From contig JAIZZJ010000015.1 in NCBI GenBank assembly GCA_022828445.1, positions 558,001 to 622,000 on the forward strand: a stretch of DNA of 64,000 bases, given 5' to 3'. Origin of the DNA: Graphiopsis chlorocephala. Lineage: Eukaryota; Ascomycota; Dothideomycetes; Cladosporiales; Cladosporiaceae. This document shows, one piece after another, positions 53,965 through 64,000 of this stretch; position 1 is the stretch's first letter, and each line of letters opens with the position of its first letter. A model generated the notes under the pieces. The model worked only from the letters and a program-made list of their open reading frames with translations, ran no database searches and was not told the origin of the DNA. Made by a program: the position numbers and the translations under genes.

Positions 53965-54447
53965 ATGATCACAGGGATAGCCCACATAAACCTCCTCGTT
54001 CCCCCCGGCACCCTCCCCCACGCCACCACCTTCTACAGCACCACTCTAGGCCTAACCCCGCGCCCCGTGCCCGCGCACCGCGTCCACGACCTCGCCTGGT
54101 TCGACATCGGGTCCTCCGGCCAACAAGTGCACATCGCACCGGGTACAAACGAAACCAATTCCTCGCGACACCCATGTTTCAAGCTCGGCTCGCCGGAGGC
54201 GCTCATCGAGCTGCGGGCGCGGATTTGGGAGCATTATGAGCGTGGAGGAGAGGCGGCGCCGCTGGAGGCTGATAGGCCTGGGGTGGTGAATTCTGGTATG
54301 TTTGATTAGCCTAGGCTTGCGATGGTTGACAGTGTTTTGTACTGACGAGATGTCTTTTGGTTCGAAACAGGCGACCAAGGCGCTGAGTACCCGCAGCGGT
54401 TTTTCGCCCGTGACTACGCCGGCAACAGGCTCGAATTCAGTCTGTAA
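53965..54447 (+). CDS. Glyoxalase/bleomycin-resistance fold (VOC) protein
   Basis: Exon 1 is 53965-54295 and exon 2 is 54371-54447, giving 135 aa. Splicing joins PGVVNSG to DQGAEYPQRFFARDYAGNRLEFSL. Metal-binding positions of the vicinal-oxygen-chelate fold are visible: His in GIAHINLLV, His in GQQVHIAPG and Glu in GNRLEFSL. The beta-alpha-beta-beta-beta module pattern and FYSTTLGLTPRP match the family. It is likely a small cytosolic metal-dependent lyase, dioxygenase or resistance protein; the substrate is unknown. Confidence 0.88.
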
Positions 54448-55027
54448 TGGAGAGCGTAGTTGGGGAGCAGCGGAATATTTGGCCGTGTTAGGAATATATG
54501 ATTGGTTTTGATTCATGTATAACAAACATAGCATTATGAGAATGCATAAGGACACAACCCATGCCCACAACAAAGCCCATCTCATCCAAACTCATCACAC
54601 AAACGGCTTCGAATCACAAGAAATGTACCGAGGCTGATACGAACGAAGGTTATACAAAAAGGTTCACTAGGTTAAATAGAGCTAGTTTTATCGGGGAGAC
54701 CAAAAGCAAAGCAGCGCAGAGCAAGTGTGATTTAAAAACAAGAAAACGCCATTGTATAAAATGCAGAACATATGCCCCCAATTCCGTTACTGTCTGCGCG
54801 AAGTAAAAGAGGCTTTGTGGCCCATCGACGGCGGCCACCAAAGGAAAGAAGAAAAGCAAAAGCCAGGCCCGAAAGCACCATCTGGTCCATTACCGATTCC
54901 TTCCCCAATCCCGGTCCTTTCTTTGCGCGGATTCGATGTTTTGTACAATTTTTTCTTTCTCGTGAATAAATGGGTGGCAAAAAAGTAACTGTCGTCCTCT
55001 ATAGTTGTTGTTGTTCGTTCATGACAT
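54448..55027. other. Convergent 3' region of the VOC and FKS genes
   Basis: 580 bp, AT-rich, holding both 3' UTRs. Open frames here only extend across the FKS stop in other frames. Confidence 0.45.
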
Positions 55028-58000
55028 CTAGAAAGCAAGCATCGCCCTGCGAGTGCTGCTAGCAGACGCGGAGGCCCTACCTCCGGCAGTCTGGGCAGCC
55101 TGGTTGGGCAGACCGCTACCAGTCTTGGAGCTGGTAGTGTCGTTGTTGTTCCAGTCGAGGGGCTGCATGAGGTACATGAAGTCCTTGCCATACAGTGACT
55201 TGAAGGTGTCATCGAGAAGGCCGAGGTTTCCGATGACAGCCGGGGCGATGAGCAGGACCATGAAGAGGACGAAGAGGGTGAAGTAGAGGAGAGCGTAGCG
55301 AACGACGCGGCGCTTGCGGAGCTTGGTCTGCTTGAGAGAGTAGATAGGAGGGCGGATTTGACGGCTGTGAATGTTGTTAGTAAGAGATATGATAATAGGG
55401 TATACGAGGGAACATACCTAGGACGCAGCCAGAAGAGCATGACTGAGTGGAACTTGTCGATGTAAGGAACGCAAATGGCTGGCAGCATGATGAAGAGCAA
55501 GATGTGACCAAGGACGAAGTCGGCAGAGAAGAAGCCCATCTCGGTGATCTTGCAGAGGAATTCACGGCCAGGCTGGGACAGAGTGTGCCATCCAAGAGAG
55601 TACCACTTGCCGGTCCACCATGCTATGTTTGAGGTATCGGCGCGGAATTCTCTGGTCAGAGCCAGGGAGACGATAAGCTTGTAGATGAAACGCTGGATGG
55701 CGATCACAGCAATCATACCCGCAAGAGCCTTGGAGAAGTTCCAGCCTTCCAAGAAGTACATGACCTCGAAGAAGATGATGAGGGCGATGACAGAGATAGC
55801 GTGAGCAATAGCAGCAAGCACAGCACCGAACTTCTTGCAGCACATGCCGAACACAGGACCCATACAACAAGCCATGCCGAAGAAGCCAATGGCAACACCA
55901 GCGTTGACAGCGATAGGGCCGAACGCCACGACGACCAAACGGATGATGGAGTTGGTGGGGGTAATGTCAACGTCTTCCATGCCGGGGTTGGTCTCACGAA
56001 CACCAGTACCAGCGTTCATGAACAGGTAAGGCAGCACGGTGACAGCGACCCAGACAAGGGGACCGATAACCTCAGCAAAGAAGATGTTGGTGAACTTGGC
56101 ACGAGGTGTGTCGCCAGAGAGCTTGGCGGAGGGGTCACCAAGAGTCTTGCGCTTGAAACCGGTAAGACGGGTACGAGACAGACGAACGAATCCAATCCAG
56201 GACGCGGAGTGAGCCTTGGTGTTGCCACGAGACAGCCAGCGGAGGAACTCGCGGTAGTCAATGAAGAAGTCGGACCACGAGAACTGGTGAGGGTTGAAGA
56301 CGAAGGGTGAAATGCAAAGAGCGAGCAGGGAGACCCAGAACCAGAGAAGCCAGTAGCCCCATGCTGTCAATGTTCCGAAGAGCAGAATCAACAAGCAACG
56401 AGCACCCCAGTAGATAGACGGGCCAGCGAAACGCGAGAAGAGGATACCGAAGGGCATGCGGGCAGTCGCGAAACCACGTCCAGTACCGATGTAGCGGGCA
56501 CCACCGTACGACAAATCCTGCTGGATCGAGTAGGCGTAGATCTGACAGACGAACACCTCGAAGAGAGGAGAGAGCGAGGAGAAGTGCTTGGCGAGACGAG
56601 TAGCAGCGCGCCAGAATCCACGCTCAGTCAGTTCCTGGACAGTGAGAGGCACGAAGGAGATGAAGAACACGATGAAGATGGAAACAACGCAACGCTGAAC
56701 CCAATCCATGAGGGGAACAGTGTTAGCGCAGCCAGTGGGCATCATGGGATCGGTGATGGGGACGTCGCGGTTGTATCTGCAAGGAATGGTCTCGTGGCGA
56801 AGAGCACCCAAGTTGAGCAGACACCACATCAAACACTGGATGGACAACATGATGAACAAGTTGTTGATGTGGAAACCAGGGTGAGCGTAGAAGAACGACA
56901 GGAAGCGATCCAGAGGAAGTTGGGTGCCGAGGTAGTAGTACTCGCGAGAAAGCATTTGCTCACCCATACCAGTTCCAATCTTGGTGGTGAAGTTGAGAAT
57001 GGAGCCGAAGCCCAAATCACGACCCTTACCACACTGGTAGTACTCGCAGTGCTTAATGCGACCACCACGGAGGAGAGCAGTCATACCGGCGTAAATATCC
57101 TCGTTCAGGTGAAGACCCTTCTGAGCCTTGGACACACCACCACGAGTGCACATGAAGATACCGTTGAGGAAATCGGGGTGACCGTAATGGAGCTTACCAC
57201 CGATCTGAGCCAGAGTACGAGCGAAGAGAGTACCGAATGTCTGTTCCTTTCCGGCGGCAACGTCACCGAGGATACCGATGTTCTCAGAGAAAATGTATTC
57301 ACGAGCACCGAGAATGGCGACAGGGCTGAAATTGGTAGGAGGAAGGCCAGGAGTGTAGGGAGAGACGTTGTCGGTGGTCATCTCCTCGAACTCAGCAAGG
57401 ACAGAACGGATCTTGAGGCACTCCTCGAGGTAGTTGTCCTGGTTAGCGTCGATGAGCTGGATGTACTCGCCACGGTAGAAGATGATGGAGTGGTTCTGGT
57501 TGTCAGACTTGCCATCACCGAGAATGGGGTTGCCAGAAAGCATGACACGGAACTTGGGACGACGCATGCCGTTCTCCATGATCTCGGAGTGACCGTCGAT
57601 GAGGGCAGAGTAGATTCTAGGGTCCTCGCCTTCAGCGACAGGGGGCTCTTCGTCTAGGTAAGCGATCTGAAGGTCAGGGTAGGCACGGAGAAGGAACTCG
57701 GCGTTCTCACGCTCCTCCTTGGAGAACTTGGCGTAACGCTGCATGGACACACAGATCTTGAACTTGCGACGGGCCATGCGTTCGAGCTCACGCTCAAGCT
57801 TGTCAGAGTTGCCACCGAACATCTGAACGACCTCAGGGTTCTCAACGCGGTAGAGGAGCTTGATGGCGCGGCTGTAGTTCATGAAACCGGAGATAGTGCG
57901 GTACAGTGTCTGGGAGCGGAGCGAAGCCCAGATACGGGTGCGAAGAGTGTACTCAGGAGCGGCAGACTTGAAACCAATGCAGTAGAAGGGCAGATCATCA

Positions 58001-60963
58001 ATCTTGCTCTTGGCAGTGTCCTTCTCTCCCTTCTCGTAGTCGCCGTTAAATTGAGAGGTCTCGTCGGCCAGAATCTTTGTGTCCTTGACGAAGCAGTCCC
58101 ACTCGTGAGGGTGAAGCTGCTTGAGGTACTCCAACATAGTGACACGGGAATAGGGCTCGTCCTCACGAATAATCTCACGGAGAGAAAGAAGAATCTTCTC
58201 GCTGTAGTGAGGAATCAGGACAGTGAAGGTGGGCATGTTGTCAACCGGTAGAGGCTCAGGGATAGGTGTAGAGAGCGACTGGGCGAAGAAGGAGATACGG
58301 CGCTCGGCTTCGGAGTGCATGGGGAAGAACTCAGTCTTAAAGGAGTGATCTTCCTGAGACACGAAGAAGGTCGGGGCACGGAGGGTACGCTTGCCTTCCT
58401 GCTCAGAGGGAACCTGGTGGTAGAGCAGCTTCTGGACGTGGTCGATAGCAAGCAAGTGCTCACGGTACATGGAGATGACAATAGCGTTCCAGATCTGCGA
58501 GATGAGAACCTTGGGCTTGTACTTGATCTCCATGTCGGTGGTGGCCAAGATCTTAGAATAGATACGCTTGGGCAGACGCGAGAAGATGTTCCTCCATGGC
58601 GTCCAGATAGAAACACCAAGGTAGAACGAGCGTGCAACGGAGAACACACAGTTCCAAATAATGTACCAAAGATAGGTATCCAAGAAGAACAGAACCAGAT
58701 CGGTGAAGTACATGAGGATAAGAAGCACAGTCGGCTGGTGCTTGCAAAGAATGTCTGCAGAGGACCCGAGAATGTTGTCACCGAGACAGGAGCCGATGTC
58801 CATGCTAGCCAGGATACGGATAGGATCACGTAGAGAGAGCGTCAGGAAGAAGTAAGATTCCGTCAGCTTGGCAGCGAAGACAAGAACCCAAAGACCGTAG
58901 GACATCCACATGTCGTTGCCGCGGAGAGAAGGCCAGCTGGCAGTGAAAGTCTGGGATGCGACGTATTGGCGGCGTCTGCCCTTGAGGTAGCTTCCGAAGA
59001 GCGCGCCGATGGGCATGATCGAGAACCAGATAACAGTAGCGAGCGCAATCAAGAATTGCACGACACCAAGGATGAGCCCGGGCTGCTTGGTACCGTTCTC
59101 AATGGCCTCACGACCGGGACCGAAGATGTACACCGAGGGAGCGACGTTGAGCACGAGCACGCCGATGAGGAAAAGAAGACGCTTGCTCAAGTGCTGAGCG
59201 CCGGCCCATCGTCGGGGAACGTACATCCACTCGCAGAGAGTAGCCAAAACCATAATCAAACTGGCGACGGTACCACCAAGAGCAACAGCGGACCAGTGGA
59301 GAGCAGCCGGCGGCGAATTGTTAAGCTGCTGCTGGTACTCTCTTGTGTACAGGACGGGGGAGTTGAATGCTGTGTAGAACCAGTAGATGGACAAGTGAAT
59401 GACCCAAATACGGCTGAAGTTGGGAAGCATGTGGAACCAAGAGCGAGTCTCTTTGTAAGTCTTGAAGAACGCCTTCTTCCAGACAACGTCCTTGAGTCTC
59501 TCGTAACGCTCAGCAGGTGGCAGATCAACCAACTTGCTCTTATCTTCGAATGCGATCCGCTCGATACCCTCGGGGTACCAGAAGAGCTGGTTCATGTCGT
59601 CGTAACCAATAATGTGCGCGTGATCGCGCTCCTTGCGGACGTACTTGCCCTCGAAGATCTCGTAACCTTGGTCTCTGCAGTATTGGTACAGAGGAGTGAT
59701 GGTGTTGTTGAGGAAAGTGAATTCCTCCACGGGCTCGACGCGGTTCTGGCAAGCAGGCGAGTGGAGGAAGTCGTCGGCGCACTTGTAAATGAAGCACATG
59801 ATTTCGGGCATGTAACGGACCTGGTTGGCCTCACCCCAGCAGAGGAGGTAGAGAGCAACCTGGCGGATTCTGTCATGCTGAGACATGCGGTTCATGCGAG
59901 TCTTCCACCTGTACTGGGCGGCTTCCAAGCTGTCATCGCCCTCGAGGCTTTCGAGAGTAGCCTCTTCGTTCTGAGGATCCTGCTCTTGGCCCTTCTTTTT
60001 CTTTGCGGCCCTCTTCGCCTTGCGGTTCTTCTTGCCGAACTTCATGTTGGAGAAGCCCACGGAATCATCAAGATCGAGGTGAGCGGCGAAGTACCACTTG
60101 CGGTAGTTGGCGTTCTCACCACCGATGTAATCGGCGTGTAGCGAGAGAAGGGCCTGGTTAGGCGACATGCGAGATGCACGCGAGTCGAGCAAAATCATGA
60201 GGTGATCGAACATGTTGCGCATGCTGTCACGCTGGAAACCGAACTTGGCGGTCAGGTCGAGGAAAATGTCCTCAATCTCCTCCTTGGACAGGGGAATCTG
60301 AGCATCGGAGGTCCACGCGGGGTAAGGCTCTCTCGAGCGCTGGCCTGCGGGCAGGGCATTGCCATATTCAGCGCCGTAGACGGGAGTGGAGGCTCCAGAC
60401 GAGCGGTTTCCGCCGTATGAGATCTGCGATGAAGGGGGGCGGTAGCCAGCACCTTCGCCATATGAGTTGTAGCGCTCGTCGCCACGGCCGTAGTAGTCCA
60501 TCTCGGCGGCGCGAGCCATGTCAGACCTCATGGTGAAGTCGCTGAAAGTCTCGGAATCCTCCTCAGAGTCGTTGCCACGACGGCCACCGGACTTGCGCTG
60601 GCTGTAACCACGGGCGCCAGGAGCGCGCTGCTGGCCTTGCTGTGCGCCTTGCTGTGCGCCTTGGTCGTAGTACTGGTCGTCGTAGTATTGGTCCTGGTAG
60701 CCAGGTTGGCCCGCAGCATCGTAGTATCCATCTTGCTGGTAGCCATCCTGGTGCTGGCCCTGGTAGTAGCCCTGGTCGTCGTAGTAACCGTCTTGCTGGC
60801 CAGCGTGTGCGTAGCCCTGCTGGTCGTAGTAGGTCTGGTCATCGTGGTAATAGCCGTCGCCTTGCTGCTGGCCCTGTGGGTGTTGCTGGCCCTGTTGAGG
60901 GTGGCCATAATCATCGTAGCCGGCATCCTGAGCGTGGCCGCCCTGCTGGGGATGCGACGCCAT
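55028..60963 (-). CDS. FKS1: 1,3-beta-D-glucan synthase catalytic subunit
   Basis: Exon 1 is 55418-60963 and exon 2 is 55028-55364, totalling 5883 nt or 1960 aa. Splicing restores FWLRPS-RQIRPPIYSLKQTKLRKRR. The N-terminus is Gln/Tyr/Gly/Asp-rich with degenerate DQQGY-type repeats. The GT48 domain follows, with an N-terminal FKS1 region (ALLSLHADYIGGENANYRKWYFAAHLDLDD) and two blocks of membrane helices around a large cytosolic catalytic segment (ILGAREYIFSENIGILGDVAAGKEQTFGT, KAQKGLHLNEDIYAGM). The helix-flanking echinocandin hotspot 1 reads FLTLSLRDP, and the region after TGCANTVPLMDW corresponds to hotspot 2. It makes cell-wall beta-1,3-glucan from UDP-glucose at the plasma membrane, with Rho1 as regulator. 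The C-terminal tail is Ala/Ser/Thr-rich. Length and order match fungal FKS1. Confidence 0.97.
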
Positions 60964-63900
60964 GATGGGTGATGGTGCGATTAGAGATTACTGGCGGGCA
61001 TGCGTCAGCACTTGATGGCATGCAATGGGGTGAGGAGGCAGCGGGTGATGATGGCAATGATGGAGAGCGAGGGAGGTGGGCGCGTGGGACGTGCCTGGTC
61101 GTCGGCAGGGAGTGAGCAGGGACTTACGTTTGACTGGAACACCATGTGTCGGCGGCAACGGATGTCGCAATGCGTGCGAGTCGGTATTACAAGAGGTTTG
61201 GCGGTGGCCGGAGTGTCTCAGCAGGGTGAGTAAGAAGGGTAGTAGTGGTTGTAAAGCGTGGCGAGAGCGAGGGAAGGTTGGGTTCAGCGAGTGGAAGGGG
61301 CGCTCGGCACCTCTGGCGTAGGGTAGTGGGAGTGAGCGACAGAAAGTGGCACAACACTCCAAAAACACAAAACACACGCCTGCACTGCACGCGGGTGATG
61401 GTGGTGTTGATGGGTGAAGATGTCGTTGGCTGGACGGGCAGACGCTGGCGGAGTCGTTGGCAACGGTGCGCTGTGGTGGTGGTAGGAGAAGCAAGACCGG
61501 CAGATCAAGCAGCAGGGCCTGTGTGTTGCTGTGCGAACGCGCGTTGTGGCCGGGCGAAGCCAATGCACAACCTCCCGTGTCAAGCGAGCTGATTGGCGGG
61601 GCGGGATCGGATTATGCAGACACAGTCCGGTGCCTGGATGCAAATAATCACGGGTGGCGGGAGGAGAGGTGGAGGTGGAGGTGGTGGTGGTGGTGTTATG
61701 CTGTCGTCGTCGTAGTCGCTCTCTGGATGATATCGCTATCAACGGCTCCCCTCTGCTACACTGCGTGCGTGCGTGCGTGCTTGCGAGGAGGGAAAGGTTG
61801 AGCAGGCTGGCAATTATTGAAGGGCAGATGCAATTCATGCAATAATTGCATTACACGCGCGAGAAAGGGGCAGCGCTGTGCTGCGCAGGCCCCAACCTGA
61901 TCTCGCATGCCGGTTCTGTGGCCACGCTATGCCAACCTGACATCTAGCGCCCGCCTTCAATCGCCCATCAAACCCGGCCTCACCACCGCTTTGTTGGCTC
62001 GCCCCCCGACTATTGCTGCGTGCGCTCAATCATATCCTATGCAGTCTTGGTGACGCCTCAACACCCACCGAACCTTGCGCGCCTCCCTCCCGCCCGCTGA
62101 CATGCTGCACCGCTGTGAAAGGCTTGCCATCATCATCGCACACCCACTAGAACTTCTCTCTTCCAGCCGCCGTTGATCTACGCCGGTGGCCCGCAACCAA
62201 GACTCGTCCCCAGTCGCCGTCCGGCGCCTCTTAGCGTACTGTATCTGCAGCCAGCGTGGTCTATTTTTGCAAGGAATGCCCGCGCGCGCAATCCACTGCA
62301 TCCGCCGCCTTCCACCACCCTTCCCTACTCATAGATTATTATTATCGAGACCTATCTAGTCTATCTACTGATCACCATCATCATCGACCGTGCCGTCCAG
62401 CAATCCCTCGCCACGCTCAGACAGCCGACCAGATCCACTCATGCGGATCCGTTAATTCTCTACTGTGATGGTAATATGGTATAATTTGTGGCAATCAATC
62501 CCACCCCTGTCCCAGCATGCTGCATGTAGATCGAACACATCGAACAATCAATGATGATCAAAGGCGGGTTGGGTGGAGCCTGTCGCAGATTTGCTTGCAA
62601 ACACTTGAACCTCTCGGGCACTTTTCTCAACGCTTAGCGCGGCGACTTGGCCCTCGGGCTTCTTGTCTACCGGTCGCCACCCACGCACGCTTCCCGGCGC
62701 CGCCACCTGAAACCAGCCGTGTCCAGCGTTGTTTTGCCTCATGGCCTCCCTGCACCACTCAGACATCTTGCGGCAGCCGTTTCTCATCGTAACACGGTGG
62801 CGGTGGCCCTGGTCCACTGGGCAGAAGTGACAGGGCGCCTCTTTTGTCATTGTTCGAGTCGTGACAGGCGATCTCTAATACTCTCGTTTATGCATGCGTG
62901 GGATCAAATGTCTGTTTATACATAGCTCTTCGTATTTGCACGCACTTGGCTGCGCGAGCTTGCGCAATGGTCTTGAAGCTCGCGGTGTTGGCAAGCCGAG
63001 TACCTGCATTAGTTCTCGATACCTGGCCAATCCTGAGCCCACTTGTGCCCACCCATTTTGTTCACAAAAACATGTTTTCTTTGCTTGCCGAGCTTGCAAA
63101 CAGGTATGCGTTCGCAAGAGCTGTTCGGGTTAGATTGGGTAGTCATACATGTAATTTGGGATTCTTTGACAAGACAGCCTCTCCTACATGAATGCGCAGC
63201 CTTCCACACTTCAATTAACTTGTCAATGGCCATCAATGCACACTCTAGCTGATCTCCTCAACGACTCTCAGCTGAAACGACAGCCAACAATTCGTATCCA
63301 CTTGCCCAGTCGTGAAGCTGACAACAACAACACGACAGAACTTCCTTGGCCTCTATAGCTAGATACTAGCCGTCTTTCCCGCTATCCTCTTCCAAGCCCG
63401 CGGATAGCACTCGTCAGTCGCCACAGCAAGGTGGAACTCGGCCACAGCTTGACGTGAGAAGGCTGGTCGGTTGCTAGGCAGCTTACACATGTACGAACTG
63501 CATTGCCTGGCGGATGGAGGGAGCAACGTGGCGGCACACACATATCATAAGCTGCGTAAGGATGATTTTCATTACGCGCGAACCTAGCTATCCTTCAGTT
63601 CCGTGAAAACAAATAGTGACCATGTTGAACATTGGTCGTGTCCTCGAATCCTCCCTTTCTACCAAATACAGCCGGGCCGCGTACCCTTATCCTCGAGCCA
63701 TGCCCCTTGCACACATGCCAAATTGAGATTGTCTGCACTGCCTACTCGGTCCCCAGGCCAATCACGGTCGGGAGGTGAGACAGGCGAGATTGGCGGACTC
63801 GAGGCTGGTGGGCAGGCGAACGCGCAAGCTCCTCGCTCTCCAGGCCGCTTAGAGGCGCGCTTGAGCAAACGGCGCCGCGGAACCACAAGCACCAAGCACC

Positions 63901-64000
63901 AAGCACCTCCTGAAGCGCTGACGAAGGCGATCGGGGGTTCAAGGCCGCGCCAGGCCAGCAGCAGCACAACACCAAGCACCAAGCCGCGCACGCCCGCGAC
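60964..64000. other. About 3 kb without a convincing gene, FKS1 5' flank
   Basis: It begins with the CT/GA-rich FKS1 leader. Simple repeats include a GGAGGTGGAGGTGGTGGTGG tract near 61670, four GCGT units near 61765 and CACCAAG repeats near 63890-63980. Open frames are short, proline/serine-rich and overlap on both strands. No tRNA, rRNA or conserved protein is recognised. A long regulatory region or a non-coding transcript is possible but not shown. Confidence 0.45.

Noticed and set aside
56584..60141. Several long plus-strand open frames within the glucan synthase gene
   Set aside because: Antisense shadows of a highly biased FKS1 coding sequence.
63659..63991. Minus-strand frame with a hydrophobic N-terminus at the window edge
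   Set aside because: Overlaps repetitive CACCAAG sequence and other frames, lacks a recognisable family, and may be chance.
1..64000. tRNA, rRNA, CRISPR arrays and transposons
   Set aside because: No convincing A/B-box pairs, rRNA stretches, repeat-spacer arrays, transposase/reverse transcriptase motifs or long terminal repeats were seen on either strand by eye.

Overview
This window looks like nuclear DNA of a filamentous ascomycete (Pezizomycotina; a dothideomycete is plausible but not proven). The evidence is short 50-70 bp GT-AG introns, a Zn2Cys6 regulator, a GPR1/FUN34-type transporter, secreted hydrolases and a full-length FKS-type 1,3-beta-glucan synthase. I see no bacterial operons, CRISPR arrays, tRNA, rRNA or transposons.

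Layout. 1-5.2 kb: the 3' part of a large PPR-like gene carrying a minisatellite, then a broken F-box-type gene. 5.7-19.9 kb: the standout region, a compact six-gene catabolic cluster. It holds a Zn2Cys6 regulator, an isovaleryl-CoA-dehydrogenase-like enzyme, the biotin and carboxyltransferase subunits of a methylcrotonyl-CoA-carboxylase-type enzyme, an acyl-CoA ligase, and a single-exon fusion of HMG-CoA lyase to an enoyl-CoA hydratase. After splicing, four of the five enzymes end in peroxisomal PTS1 tripeptides (SKL, ARL, AKL, ARL), and none has an obvious mitochondrial presequence. Three of the cluster's intergenic regions share a CACRTGAYCCG element; two of these, plus the third promoter region, share a CCGGAG core. 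The gene set mirrors the complete leucine/isovalerate route (acid, acyl-CoA, enoyl-CoA, glutaconyl-CoA, HMG-CoA, acetyl-CoA + acetoacetate) or the parallel acyclic-terpenoid route, apparently relocated to the peroxisome. 20.2-22.4 kb: a second broken F-box paralogue with an internal tandem duplication, so the cluster is bracketed by related pseudogenes.

23-37 kb: housekeeping and transport genes: a mitochondrial carrier, a conserved unknown, an Sds23-type CBS protein, an ABM-like protein, an RWD/DUF1115 protein, a GPR1-family acetate-type transporter, an MFS sugar porter and a small membrane protein. 38-46 kb: a secreted/GPI-type CE1-like esterase, a secreted type-B carboxylesterase, an NAD-dependent epimerase and a secreted M28 aminopeptidase. 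46-64 kb: a BTB-domain protein with internal and downstream duplications, a Cas1p-type O-acetyltransferase, a CmcJ/AsaB-type oxygenase, a glyoxalase-fold protein and FKS1, followed by about 3 kb without a convincing gene.

Exon boundaries were read by eye. They are most secure where the spliced frame closes exactly and restores a family motif (dehydrogenase, carboxylase subunits, ligase, MFS porter, esterase, FKS1).
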